Shown here piece by piece: positions 21,841-34,677 of a stretch of DNA of 64,000 bases. Location: the NCBI RefSeq assembly GCF_021869535.1, contig NW_026262690.1:86473995-86537994 (forward strand). Direction: 5' to 3'. The position numbers and the translations under genes were made by a program. The notes under the pieces were generated by a model. The model had not been told where the DNA came from and did no database searches. It worked only from the letters and a program-made list of their open reading frames with translations. Each line of letters starts with the position of its first letter. Positions within the stretch are counted from its first letter, which is position 1. Origin of the DNA: Mytilus californianus. Its lineage: Eukaryota; Mollusca; Bivalvia; Mytilida; Mytilidae.

Positions 21841-23180
21841 AATAACCTCTACTTTTTCTAAATTTTAACTGTTAAAATAAATTTCTTTTTTAACCGACAT
21901 GACAACAGCCACAATAAAATAAAGATATATTATAAAAACAGATTTTTACATTCTTACATGATTCTCAGATTTATCAAATAGAGGTAGTTAAATCAAATTA
22001 TCTTATGTAATAATTTAATTATATTAATTTTAAAGTTTTCGAGTTTTGTTAAAAAAAGATTTTCTTTTACCTAAAAACCACACCTATACTGAGGGTAATT
22101 AATAAACCTTATTAAGGTGCTTCTTGTTTGGCATGTGTTTTTTTAAAAATTAATTTCCCTAAATTCCTAAATAAAAACTAAAAAATGTACAATAGTTATA
22201 TAATTATCTTTTTAATGAGGTAACAACAGCCAACAAAATCACTGAAATTGTTTTACCTTATTTTAGAAATATATCTATTATTATAATTTGGGATATATTA
22301 TATACAATATATATCAAAAGGGATAAAAATTAAAGAAATTAATAAAATTGTTCTTCTGATTAGTGGTGAAGTATAAAGTAATACCTCCTGCTTGGGGCAA
22401 ACTCATGAAAAAGATCAAACCTGGTCAGAGAGTATTAAATTCTAAATAACATTCATTCAAAATTGCAACATCATGTGAAACTTAAATCACAAGGCCTTTT
22501 GAATTCACTAGATAAGTAATACACGATATTAAGAAAAATAGGGCTTTCTTTTTACCTGTAAAACATACATGTACTGAGGTAATTAAACCTTATTAAAGTG
22601 CTTCTTGTATGCCACTCTAAAAACACCGCATAGGACCTCCTTTGTGCACTAAGGAGCACAAAGGAGTTTGATATGAGCACAAAGGAAAAGAAAAGAAAAT
22701 TCATTTCAAAACATAAAAATATTATAATTCATGAAGAAAAATGTAAAAAAAAAAAATCAATTTCTATAAAAATTGCGATTTTAATAATGTACGATTTTTA
22801 GTTATCACCGGTATCGGTTTGGAACCGACTTTATATCCGGGTTAAGGGGTAGTTCAAGTATGTGAATTTTTAAATAGTTCAAATATATTAACATAAATGA
22901 TAAAAATGTCAACTATTATTCTTGATATTTTATTGTTGTAATTTTTCAAGGGTAAAGCATTACCAAAACTTCGAAAATTATATAGGATAGTAATGTGTTG
23001 TTGTTGTTTTTTGTTGTCTCATATATGATCACTTTGTTTTCTTACGTATGATAATATTTTTAAGTGAAGTATAAGAATACTTGCATTATAACAAAAAAGT
23101 CATAACTTTATATTTCCAATTATGATTTATTACGATAAAACAAACATGATAAATAAATACATATGATTTAACAATAACAT
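21841..23180. other. AT-rich interior of the CACTA-ended element, with a direct repeat
   Basis: No gene. A ~60-bp segment (aataaaccttattaaggtgc, ttcttgt, gcca) occurs at about 22098-22130 and again at 22572-22614. The iteron cluster at 22616-22690 follows. The 3' untranslated end of the OTU-transposase gene would be at the right side. Confidence 0.5.
22616..22690 (+). repeat. CACAAAGGA iteron cluster, left copy
   Basis: Begins ctctaaaaacaccgcatagg and contains one TCCTTTGTGC and two to three GCACAAAGGA words. The same block lies inverted at 38875-38966 with five words. Confidence 0.7.
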
Positions 23181-23183
23181 TTA

Positions 23184-25408
23184 AAATTTTGGTTTTGTCC
23201 TCACTGCAGCTGTCCTTGGCCGGTGACGTTGACCAGGCTTCTTGACGAGACGTTTAACCTTCGGTATCGCAAAACCATTTGCCGCTCTTAACATATTGTC
23301 ACTAAACTTTTTGTCACTGGCAAGCTTTCTGTAAAGCACTTCTTTTTCAATTTGGAAAAGACTGTGCCATTTGGAATGTTGTATTCTGTGTTTCTTGAAA
23401 TTTCCAAAAAGTTCATAATTGCCGTTGCCAATTATACTGCGTCTTAAATCTGTGTGGTGAAGTTGTATCACATTGTAAATTTTATCTAAAAGTTCTGGTA
23501 ATTGATGAGGTTTCTAGTTCAGTGCTACCTTAAACCGGTGGTTCATGGACTCACAGTTATTGTTTGTGCAGAGTCTGTTAGAGTCATATTTGCGATAGGG
23601 TTGATTAACATAATTGAACAAGCGGTTTTTAAGTCTTATCTCATAATAATTGGCAAAACACGGAAAGCTGTTACAAAGTTCATTGGACTTGGTGTCGAAA
23701 TCTATGGTGTCATCAGCTGTTGCTATGCCATTGTCGTTAAAAATGTCGGACATAATCTGCGATCTTTGATTAGATGTTAGAGGCAGCTTGTTTTTTTATG
23801 TAATCTGTTACATTGTCTTTTATGTGCTTTGTGCAGAGTAATCTGTCCGGCTTTGAAAAAACGCTGTCTAATGCAACTATCAAACCAACTTCATCGTCGC
23901 TACCAAGTTTGACGTCGAAACATTGCACTTCCGTTAGTATCCGAGCTTTGAAGTGTGAAAAGAAAGTGTGGTAAGTCTCCATGGAACCGTCTCAATGGAA
24001 AAACACTGGCCCAATGAATATTGGATGGTCACGAGTTGACTTCGAAATGACCTTTTTGTTTTTATAAACAAAGTTTGTCACAAAAACTGAACCTAAATTG
24101 AAAGTTCTGTCAACACCCAGGACTGTACTAGGATCAGCTTGCAAGTGTGTTTTAATGTCAGCTATCTGCTCAGACGTGTAACATATGATGGATGGTGGCT
24201 TACTGTTATCCTGTGTATATACAACCTCTTTCACAAAGTCATGATCATTTACCATTGACAAAATTTGTAGCAATTCATCGGCTATGTTGGCTTTGGCAGC
24301 ATGGGAAACCTGTTTTTTGTTGTAATGTTTTTTTGTATGGACTTGTTGAAGATCTTTCGGTGCTTGCCAATGGAGTTGTGTTTACATCGATAATTGCATG
24401 ATACAAGTCATTTACTGTTAGATTTTTGCCATTTGTAAGACTGTTAGATGACTGTTGCACAGATGAGTTTGCAGTTTGAGTCAATAATGTAGAAGCAGAA
24501 TGAGTTGGTGTTGATGTTTGCATGGTATTTGCTTTTGTTGTAGAACCTGGTATACGTGATAAGTTTGGCAAAGGTGATAACAATAACTTCGAAGGTGTGC
24601 TTTTGACGGCACTTGGAGGAGATGACGCCTGAACAGAAATTGGCGAAGTTGGTGTTGGTGATGACAATGGGTCACGTTGGATTCGTCGTCTTTTCGGAGC
24701 AGATGAACCGAGTGGTGGAAAATCTTTAGTGCTATTAAGAGAAGGAGGCGACGGTGAATCAACCCGATAGTTTCTACTTGTCGTTGTTAGAGTTTTGAGG
24801 AGCGGAACAAAGTGGTCAGCATACCAGTAGTGTTTAGTTTGATAGCCTTGAAGACGTGTCCACATAACTGTCAAAGTATCAGTAACTATTGATGGCTTTT
24901 GTGGCATGACAGTCAAGTTTAAAATTTTAAAAGGACGATCGTTAATGCCGTTCATAGGTGGATACACTGATTTTATGGGCACACCAATAACATTTGCCAA
25001 AGCAAATATTGTCCATATTGATGAGTAACCCCCTGGAGACGCACAAGAAAACACAGAGGCAACATAATTGGGTGATACTATCATCAAACTTGGAGTTACG
25101 GGTAAAGACATGATACGGCTTTTTAGTCTTATCATTTCTATGGCTGTACGAACACGCAACTCTGTTGAAAATTCTTGTGTTCCGCACAATGACACGAACA
25201 CTGAATCGAACAAGCAACCGCCATTCGAGAAAACCTCATACGGAGTTCCAACGTCGTGAAGACGGCACTTTGTCAGAATATTCTGGGCTGTCTGGTCAAC
25301 TATGAGTGATCCTTGATTGCATTCCGACGGACGCACAAATATGGGCATATTTCTGTACTCTGTCTTTGCAGCTGTAACTAAATAAGAATAGCCATTGGCT
25401 GCTTCCTG
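23184..25408 (-). pseudogene. OTU-domain + MULE-like DDE transposase (decayed)
   Basis: The - strand frame is open from a splice-acceptor-like tract (tttcattttcttcttcttcag, ending about 25409), so the protein starts in an unseen upstream exon. Order: OTU-type cysteine protease core with FSNGGCLFDSVFVSLCG (putative Cys, near 25230) and YWYADHFVPLL (putative His, near 24810); a Ser/Thr/Pro-rich linker; then a DDE core: STVLGVDRTFNLG (first D), GSDDEVGLIVALDSVF (second D), RLLCTKHIKDNV and NNNCESMNHRF (E). The core resembles Mutator-like transposases. Breaks: one extra base in an A6 run at about 24314, TGA at 23992-23994 and TAG at 23514-23516 where Trp is expected, and a frameshift near 23780. 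No mobilising activity is expected from this copy. Confidence 0.78.
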
Positions 25409-25559
25409 AAGAAGAAGAAAATGAAAGTTATATTGTTTTATTAAGAAAAGGTTTTTCTATTGCGTATACGTCAATTGGTCTGAAAATGTCTGAAATATCA
25501 GTCACTGGTCTTTAAACATGACACATAAAAAAATGGTATAGGAGAAAATCTTTAATTGC

Positions 25560-26095
25560 TATAACGAAAACGTTTTTTTAGACACAAAGGGAACGGTAAT
25601 TCTAAAGATAGGAAATGGGGTTGATTATTTTTCAATCCGTTTTTCTGAAATTTCAATATATACTTTCTTTTATCAAATTTTATTCTGCACAAAAACAAAG
25701 TATTTACCGAAATTTTCTTACATGACGAATAATATATTTCTATGACGAAAGGGAACGGTATGGCAGTAATTCTAAAGATAGGAAATGGGGTTGAATTTTT
25801 TCAATCCGTTTTTCAGAAATTTCAATATATTCTTTGTTTTATCAAATTTTATTCTGCACAAAAACAAAGTATGTACCGAAATTTTCTTACTTGACGAATC
25901 TTAAATTGCTATGACGGAAAGAATCTGAAGGTACCAAGGGGAACGGTATGGCAGTAATTCTAAAAGTAGCAAATGGGGTTGAATTTTGCTATCCGTTTTT
26001 CAGAAATTTCAATATATACTTTGTTTTATCAAATTTTATTCTGCACAAAAACAAAGTATTTACCGAAATTTTCTTACTTGACGAATCTTAATCAT
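25560..26095. repeat. Three tandem copies of a ~160-190 bp unit upstream of the OTU-transposase exon
   Basis: Units begin at gggaacggta (25587, 25748, 25938) and share cagtaattctaaagatagga, gggttgaattttt, caatccgtttttcagaaatt and caaattttattctgcacaaa. They lie 5' of the gene on its strand, in a presumed intron or promoter region. Confidence 0.75.
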
Positions 26096-27229
26096 AACAA
26101 AAATGTATACACAGCACAATGAAGAAAAGTCTGTAGAGCTGTCATTTGGTTATTTGTGTCGTTGGGTTGCATGTTACTGACATATATACATCTTCTCAAT
26201 TCATTTATTTGTATTTTATCAGCCTGATTAATGGATAATCAAAATTTGAAATAAAAATTGGATATTGAAATGAAATTAATTATTTTAACAAATAGTTTCT
26301 GAAATTTACTTTCTGCTATGTATGTGTTAATACATAAATGGTTATATATATAATTGAAAAAATCATATATCATTTCGAAAATTTTAACATTCGCAATATC
26401 AAAATTTAGACTTTTTGCAATAGCAAGTAGATATTTTGCATATGGTTAACTATTAAAATAATTATACGAAAAGAAATAAATACCGTATAAAGAATCATCT
26501 ACGCTAAGTAGCTTGTTAATTAGATTTATCATATATTGAGATAATTGATAAAAAAAAATTAGAAGGAGTTCAGTTTCCTTAAAGCAATGCTGATGAAAAT
26601 AAAATATTTAATTTAAAATTTATAAATTGCTTTGAAGTTAAACATAATTTTAAACAAACTTGAAAAAAAGTATACCTGTTGAAGTCTAGATAGACTTGAC
26701 ACGTAGTCGTATTGAGAGTGATTCTTTTTTTTTTTTTTTTTTTTTTTTTCTTCTTCTTTTTTTCTTCTTTTTTTTTTTTTTTTTTTTCTTCTCAACACAC
26801 AGATTGGTGTGAACTTGCCAGTCCCTTACTTATTTGAAAATACTAATACAATATACAACCGTAGTGGTTGAGAATGTTAATTTGAGTTTAGTGTGCTAAA
26901 AAGAGTGCTTACATAATGCTTAGAAGAATGAAAAAGGAGAAATAAACCACTTTATTTATAATACGGAATTTTAATTTGAAAAATGAAAAATTTTCTCATC
27001 TATCATCTAGCCCAGTTTTTTTGACTGATTGATAGATGGCTTTTGTTCACTTTATCATCATCGTGCTATTGTGAGAAAGTTTTTCGATATTTTAATTCTG
27101 CAATAAAAAAACATGATTATTTTCATCTTATCATTAACAAAACAATATTTTAACAAATATAATTTAACTAAATACAATTTAAATTTATATAAATTTCCTA
27201 TTGTTCCTATTTTTGTTTCCTCCTAATTC
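26096..27229. other. AT-rich sequence with an interrupted poly(T) tract
   Basis: No gene. 26726-26790 is a T/TTC tract that produces a meaningless lysine-rich frame on the - strand. Confidence 0.5.
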
Positions 27230-27542
27230 CCTGTAGATCCCTGATTCTGTTGTTGTTATATAGTTATGTAGTATAGCGCGGCGCAACCCACACTGACTAC
27301 TCGTTTTTTTTTTCCATCCCGTTTTAATTCCCTTTTTGGTTGGCTGGTTATTTCCAATTTGATTTTAATTTTGGGCATTAGGAGACTAAACGGGTATAAA
27401 ACCCTATTAGAGTTAAGCTCTAACATAGTAGTCTCCCAATCCCGGCATCCTATTTTATTTTTATTTTTGCTATTTATGTTCTCTTTATCTTCTTTCTTTG
27501 CTATCTTGTATCCTTTGAAATTATTTCTTTCTAATTTTTGTT

Positions 27543-30500
27543 TTAATTATATTTCCGGTATATTTCTTTATCCTTATGGTACTTCATTTGTAATTTGTAC
27601 AGATTTAGTGTGTCTTCAAAATGCCTACAGGCCCAAACTGTATGTGTATATCCATATATTATAGGTATTAGTTCCATTTTTATGTCTACCAGTAGAAGTG
27701 ATTTTTTACTTATTTCAAAGTTTGGGTCTTCTGACTGACCGTTTTGTATCACATAGGTTCTAAACATTTTTAGTTTTTTACAATCTATAAATAGATGTTC
27801 ATATGTTTCAAGCTGTCTATTACAGTATTTGCATTGTGGATCTATGCCTCTTATTCCTCTATCTATTTGTTTTTCTCCCGTTAATACAGCTCTGTGTATT
27901 ATTTTATAAAAAAATTCTCTGTGAATATCATTTTTAATGTCAGCTACTTTTTGCCAAATATTTGTAAATTCTATTTCTTTATTTTTTTCTTCTACTGAAT
28001 TTTTCCTTTGTCCAATGATTTCATAATAAATATATTTTATTGTAATGTTTTCTGTTAATTTGATTTTACTTCTGTATTGTATATATAATTCTTTTAATTT
28101 TTTTGCATTTTTCCCAAATTGTTCTGAGTGGCTATATTTATTTTCTGCTAATTCCGGCATTAATTCTCTTGTTGTTTTCCCTAGAAAATACGTATATAGG
28201 GTTTTCCAGATTGTTGGTTTTCCTGTGATCATATCACTAATTTTTTGTAGCCACATGGCATTAATCTTTTCCTCAAAATCAGGCATTTGAATTCCACCCT
28301 CTTTTTTCTTTTTATTCAAAGTTGCTCTTTTTATTAGCTCTGGACCATTCCATATGAATTTATATAATGCTCTATTTATCCTACTTTTTATTTCTTGAGT
28401 TGGTAAAATTACTCTTGCTACAAACCATGCTTTGCTCAACATATATGTATTTATTATTTGTACTTTTGAGTATATGTCTATATTTCTGTTTTCCCATTCC
28501 TTACATGTTTTTGCTATTGCTTCTACTATTGGATTCCAGTTTTTTTCAATTTTATTTTCCCCAAATTTTATCCCTAGCACTTTAACATTTTCCTTAATTA
28601 AATCCTTTATCCGTTGAGTAAAGATTGTTTTTTTCCTTCCTATTTCTAATATTTCTGTTTTGGATTCATTTATTTTTGACCCCGATACCTCGCCAAATCT
28701 TTTAAATTCTTTTACTAGATGATCGTAATCTGAAATTTCTGTTGTTATGGTGGAGCAGTCATCTGCGTGTTGGAATAATGCGCATTTTTTTTCCTGTTTG
28801 GCAGGTTTATTCCTTTTATGTCTTTCGAGTTTCTAATGTTTGAGGCCAAAGGTTCTATAATTAATGCATAGATTGTAATAGATAAAGAGCACCCTTGTCT
28901 TATTGAACGTTCTATTTTTATTTCTTTTGTAAGATGACCGTTAATCTGTATCGTACTCTTTATGTCTTTATAAATAATCTCAATCCACCTTATTATGCCC
29001 GGGGGGAAATTCATTTTTTTCAGTACTTGAATAGTATAGTTATGCTCCACTCTATCAAATGCTTTTTCTTGGTCAAAGGATACAAGATAGCCATTCCAAT
29101 CATTTATTTCCATAAGTTCTATGATTGAATCTATCCCATATATGTTTTCCGTGATTTTTTTATTAGGCTCTGCCCCTGTCTGGTTTACATCGATTAGTTG
29201 ATTGATTATTTTTGCCATTTTTTTTGTTAGGGTCTTCGTTATAATTTTGTAGTCAAAACATAATAAACTTATAGGTCGCCATTGTTTCAAATCTCTAAAA
29301 TTTCCTTTATTCTTGTAGCTGAGAGTAATAATTCCAGTTTTCATCGATTCCGTCATTTCCCCTGTTAAATATATATTATTTATAACTTCTGTCAAATCTT
29401 CACCTATGATATCCCAAAATTCAACATAGAATGCTTTCCCTAGACCATCTATTCCTGGTGTTTTATTATTTTGAAAATCTTTTGTATTTTTGAAGCATTC
29501 TTCATTTGTCATAATTGGGTTCAAATGAACCCAATCCGCCTCCTCCAATTTATTTAGTTTAACCCCTTCCAAATAGTCTGTTAATTTTTCGTTTTCTATA
29601 TTTTGGCTACTATATAATCCTTTATAAAAGTCTCTGACAATGTTTATTATTTCTTCTTTGTTTTCCCTTAATATCCCATTTTTGTCATAAAGTTCTCTTA
29701 TTTCTTTTTTTATGCCCCTTTTCTCTTCAGCTAATTCAAAAATTTCTATATTTTCTAAATCTCCATTGTAATATTCCTCCCTTGATCTTATTATAACTCC
29801 TTTTTTTTTGTTATCATCCAATATTGCTATTTCTTTTTTTATTTTATTTATTCTTTCATTAGATATATCATGTTTATTCTTATTTTCTTCTTCTTCTAGT
29901 TGTTGTATCAGACCCTTGTATTTGTTCTTATCTTTTGTTGCCATAACCTTACTGTAATTTATTGTTATATCCTTTATTGACTTTTTTCCTTTTTCCCACC
30001 AATCTAAAATATTCATTTTTAATTTCTCCTTTCCCCATGACTTCCAAAAATTTCTTATCAATTCTGTATATTTCTTTTGTTGTAGTAGAGATTCATTAAG
30101 TTTCCAGAATCCTGTTCCCCATTTTATATGGCCAATTAATATTCTTAGCTTATAACCTTTGTGGTCGGATCTTGCAAAGGGTATATATAATGTTTCTTTT
30201 ATTCTATTACAGATATGTTTGGATAAATAAATTCTGTCTATTCTTGTTGCGAAACTATTGTCAAAGTTTGTCCATGAGTATACTCTTGTATTTTTATTTC
30301 TGTATCTGTATGTATCTTTTATGTTTAGTTTGGATATTATACTGTTAAATATATCCATTGTCCTTCTACCTGTTTTAATTTTTCCTGTTTTTGAGTGTCT
30401 TTCTGATGTTATCAGGTTAAAATCTCCTCCAAAAATTACTATATCTGTTTTTACATTTATTAGTTCAGCATATTTATCTAATTGTTCATAAAATTCTGTT

Positions 30501-30904
30501 TGTGGTCTTGTGTTATTCTCTGGACTGTATATATTGAGAAGTTGATATTTTTTACTTTCTATTTTAAATTCTAAATGTATGAAATTTCCTTTTAGCGTCG
30601 CCGAAACTTGTTTCTTAATTATTTCTTTTGCATCTTTTGATATTAGTATACATACACCCCTTGCTCTATTTCCTCCATCTGAACTGTAGATCTTATAATT
30701 TGTTGTCGCTTCAATATCAATTTGGGTTGATCTTTTTAGTACCCCTGTTTCTTGTAGACAGATGATATTTGCATCTTGGTAGCTATTGATAATAACTTTA
30801 TACTTAGTGTTTATATTTTTCCTTATATTTTGTGATATAATATGAAGAGTGCTCATGTGGGTTAGTAAAAGAGAGTATAATAGTAATGAGAAGATACTTA
30901 TCAT
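27543..30904 (-). pseudogene. LINE A ORF2 (endonuclease-reverse transcriptase), one frameshift
   Basis: The likely start is the internal Met of MSTLHIISQNIRKN (about 30856) rather than the Met at 30904. Endonuclease motifs are intact: LQETG, FGGDFNLI, TRIDRIYLS and RSDHKGYK. Reverse transcriptase: NNKTPGIDGLG, WRPISLLCFDYKI, YLVSFDQEKAFDRV (motif A), RSIRQGCSLS (motif B), then a break in the A8 run at about 28788-28795 just before LFQHADD (motif C). The second frame continues to 27543 with the Cys/His motif CKYCNRQLETYEHLFIDC. Apart from the homopolymer shift the protein looks intact. Confidence 0.82.
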
Positions 30905-31215
30905 AAATAAATAATAAAGTATACAATATAAAAGTTTTATCTTTCTTTAATTTTAATTTAAATTTTGTTTGTCTAATGTCTATTGTTTTATTTTAATATT
31001 TTTTTGTTATCTGTTTCTTTGCCTCTGGCTTCCTTTTTTCTAATTCATTTTCACTATCGCTAAGATTTTTCTTTTTTCAATTCTTTGTCTTTCTATTCTC
31101 TCTCTCTTTTTTTCTTTGTCTGTTTGGGCTTTTGTTTGTTTGTTTTGGCTCCTACCATTTCCTTGAGCCACTGAGGCTCCAGAATTTGTATCCGACCCTT
31201 TATTTTTTATTTGTT

Positions 31216-32296
31216 GTTCTTCTTTTCAATGTTTTCTGGGTCTGACTCAGAGATTGTGCCCAATATCTCTGTTAAATCTTCCATAAGATCATTGTACTCA
31301 ATTTGGTTTGGCTTTTTTTTTGCCTTTTTGTTTTTCTTTGATTTTTTCAGTCTCTGACTGTGGTTTATCAAATTTTACTTCTAGAGCTGGTGTAATTATA
31401 ATCTCATGATCAATTGACTCGTTACTGCTCTTTGATTCATTTAGATTTTCTTCTATGGAGGTAGAATCGGAAGTGCTGGTTTGAGCTGCTTCCATTGTTT
31501 CCTTATCTTGGTAGATTTCTACCTCTATTTCCCCTGAGCTTACTATGGTATTTTCTTGTGAATCTTGTGACTCTTGTGAGTCTTGAGTAGATAAAGACTC
31601 ATTACTATTAGCTCTTGTTCTAGTTGGATGAGTTCTCGCTGAACTCCATACTTTACGGGGTGGCTCTGGACAATCTAATGAAATATGTCCGTATGCTTGG
31701 CAGTTAAAGCACTTTTTGCCGTGTGGCTGACCTTCGTATCTAGTGGAAATCTGTTGCCCTTTTATATAATTTTTTTTTGGTATGTCTTCTTTGATACTGT
31801 TGGCAACAACAGTAACAACCCCACTAGATATATCTGGGAAATCTTTGTAGGTGTTATATTTTATTTCCCCTATGTCTACATATTTTTGCATTTTGTTTCT
31901 GATATACTCAGGTTTTAGCTCATACGGTATACCGAACAATGTAGTGTCAATGGTTCTTTTTTTATTTTCCCATTGTAGGGGTTGTGCTTGTACTACATTA
32001 AAGGTAACCTCCCTAACCTCGAATTGATCTCTAAATACTTCTTGGAAGATTTCCTTTGAGTGCTCATCTCTGAAAGATGCCGAGAACTTATTTATGCCTG
32101 TAGATTGGAAATAGCCTATGAGTGCAGATATATCTAAATTGATCTCGCTATTTATGTAGTGTAGCATTTCTGCCGATGTAATGTTTGGTGTTTCATCTTG
32201 AGATTGTATTGTCAGGGTACAGGGCCTTGGAATCATTTTCCCTATTTTTATCACTTCTTCGCCATCTGAGGCGGCTCTCGAGTATATCACACTCAT
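31216..32296 (-). pseudogene. LINE A ORF1 (gag-like, CCHC knuckle)
   Basis: The 332-codon frame starts MSVIYSRAASDGEE. Its middle, FGIPYELKPEYIRNKMQKYV, resembles an RNA-binding fold. CFNCQAYGHISLDC (C-x2-C-x4-H-x4-C) is a retroviral-type zinc knuckle at about residue 196-209, followed by a Ser/Glu-rich acidic tail and a GKKKAK end at 31298. Dropping one base from the T9 run at 31313-31321 would extend the acidic tail to a stop near 31216, so the terminus may be frameshifted. ORF1 proteins of this type bind LINE RNA in the ribonucleoprotein. Confidence 0.68.
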
Positions 32297-33159
32297 ATTT
32301 ATTTATATGTTTTATATTGTTATAATATACAAAATGTTAACATATATAGGATGATAGGAATGGTATGGTGGGGAAAGGAGTAAGAAGTGCTAGTGCATAT
32401 ATGTTGCTTATACTTAAGTCAGTAATTGCTTTGGTTCTCCTTCCCGCCTTTTTTTTTTCTTTTGTAAACGTCAATTGTCGTTGTTCACACAAAACAGTTT
32501 ATATACACACATGAAGAACATAAACACAGACGGAACAAAACATATTTACAGTTATATTCACATTGGACAATATATTTTCTTATTCGACATTTTTTTTTTA
32601 ATAACTAATCCATATCTGACATGTTTAACTAAAAATATTCGATTAGTCAAATGATCAATGATTACAAACAGTGTTAGCTTAACTTTTTCTCTCCGGTTTA
32701 ATGTCCAGTCATTATTTATATGTTCATGTTTTCTCGATACCTTTCAATATATAATTATAGATATACTAACATCTTATCGAAAATGGCCGTAATCTTATGC
32801 ATATCCGTACCGGTTACGGAACACGGTTTCGTAAATCTTCAACTTTATACCGATTTAACTCGAGTATTTTAATAAAAATTAATATTTTTTTTTTTTGAAA
32901 GATTAAGATGGCTGCCGAGCTGAAAACACTGTAAAAAGTCAGCTCCCAGTTTTTTGCAGTTTTATGTGTTTTATATGAATTGTTGCATGATAAAAAGTGG
33001 ATAGACTGATAGATAACAATTTGCTGAATCATTGGATGCCAACTTATGAGAAAAATTTTGGTGGAACTTTTGTGATATTTACAGAAAACCATTTTTTGGA
33101 TTTAAGTGTTCACCTATTTATTGATTATATTTACTTGATCACAAAGGATTTAATACAAC
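32297..33159. promoter_or_regulatory. Head-to-head 5' regions of the two LINEs
   Basis: An 860-bp gap between divergent ORF1s. AAGATGGCTGCC (32905-32916, + strand) matches the YY1-type initiator found in L1-like and some TATA-less promoters and may mark the 5' end of LINE B. No equivalent is obvious for LINE A. Transcription from here is inferred. Confidence 0.4.
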
Positions 33160-34144
33160 ATGCCTGGAGGCAATAGCCTTACAAGTAACAGATCTGTGAA
33201 TAAAAGTGGAAAATGTGGAAACACTGTTCAGACTTTACTAGCTGCCAAAGTAGATAAAGTTGACAAAGAAAAAACAGAAAAACCTAATAAACAACCAAAA
33301 AGAACTCACTCTGAAGTGTCAAATGAATCAAATACAAGTGTTGATCTGACTGGTATAATTAGTATACAAAGGGACTTAGAAGAAATTAAACAAAACCTTG
33401 AGGGTGGATTAAAAAAAATTAGACCTTGAAAATGCAACAAAAGATCTTGTTAAGTCAAGTGATCTGGAAGTCATTGTAACATCTATTGTGAAGAATTTAT
33501 TTAAAGAATTTACTTCATCATTAGAGACAAAAATTGATGAAAAAGTATCAGAAGTTATAGGGGAAATGCAAGAGAAAATAGATGCATTATCAATTGAAAA
33601 TGAGAACTTGAGGGAGAAGGCTGAGGTAGCTATGAAAAGCCTATCTGCAACAAAGAAAGAATTACACCAAAATGAAAGACTGACAAGAGAAGCGATTACC
33701 AGCAGCAACTATAATGAACAATATTCTCGCAAAAACAACATAAGAGTTATAAACTTTCCATGGCGAGAGCGACAAGATCTGCGTGCGGACTTTATAAGTA
33801 AAGTGAAAAGGGACATGAATGTAGAACTTGAGGAAAGAGATGTTGTCGCCATCCATAGAATTCCATCTGATAAATTAGGACCAAAGCCTCTAATTGTGAG
33901 ATTATTTAGTAGCGATGTTAAACGAAGAGTGATGCGAGAAAAGAAGAATTTACAAGACCATGTAAGATTTTATGATGACATTTCCAAAAGAAACATTGAA
34001 TTGATGAAAAGACTAAATGAGACTGAATGGTTCAGCGACGTATGGTACTTCAACTGTGGTGTATATGGAAGGATAGCTGATGGTCTACAGCTGAAGTTCA
34101 ATATTTTTGATGACATTTTTCTTAGATTGAGACAAAGGAAATAA
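33160..34144 (+). pseudogene. LINE B ORF1 (coiled coil + L1-type RRM), one frameshift
   Basis: The first part (33160-33429, MPGGNSLTSNRSVNKSG) is joined to the second (33430-34144) by a one-base excess in the A8 run at 33411-33418. The second part has a coiled coil (EKIDALSIENENLREKAEVA) followed by an L1 ORF1-like fold: RKNNIRVINFPWRE, VVAIHRIPSDKLGPKPLIVR and a basic RRVMREKKNL helix. This protein trimerises and coats LINE RNA in L1-type elements. Inter-ORF DNA 34145-34677 has no clear feature. Confidence 0.77.
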
Positions 34145-34677
34145 GTAGTTAACTTAGTACATGACTTTCATTGTTACATGTACATTATGTCTTGATGAAT
34201 TTTAATTTTTTTTTTTTTTTTTTAAAAGTGTTTTTCTTATTTTCATGGGACAAATCTTAATACTATAAAAGTTGTCTCCACTTTGTAAAATAGTTGACTA
34301 TGTCATAACTGATAAATCATATACAGGATATATAAAATTGAAAGAACAATTATACTGCAAAAAACTATTGTTTTGACATTAATTTGATAAAAAAAAATGT
34401 CTGCCATCTTGATGCTAAATTTTTGTTTTTATCTCTATCTTTTTCTTTCCAGTCCTTTATTCTTTTTATTAATTATTGCATTTCTGCAATATCATTCCAT
34501 TACATTTTGTTTTGGTTTAGTTTATGGTGAGTTTCCTACTTATCATTTTTTATGCTTCTATATGTTGGTGAAATGTTTTTCTTTAGTATTTTTTATACAT
34601 ATGGAGAATAATCAGATATTACTATTACAATTTTTTACGGTCATGTTATGTGCTAGTGTATTTATCGACATCATATC

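Larger units (their letters stand above)
27230..32450 (-). mobile_element. L1/Tx1-like LINE (LINE A), near full length
   Basis: Contains ORF1 with a CCHC knuckle (32296-31298) and ORF2 with AP-type endonuclease, reverse transcriptase and a C-terminal Cys/His motif (30904-27543), in the order expected of L1-superfamily LINEs. The 5' end lies between 32300 and about 32800 and the 3' end near 27230; neither is defined by a target duplication I can see. It is arranged head-to-head with LINE B. Confidence 0.75.

Noticed and set aside
23514..23994. Alternative genetic code reading TGA as Trp
   Set aside because: One stop is TAG, the affected genes also carry frameshifts, and the host IFI44L-like gene uses TGG normally.
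26613..26798. Lysine-rich small protein
   Set aside because: Product of an interrupted poly(T) tract on the other strand.
27359..32180. Many + strand open frames over LINE A
   Set aside because: They are antisense shadows of the LINE A proteins, hydrophobic because of the T-rich complement.
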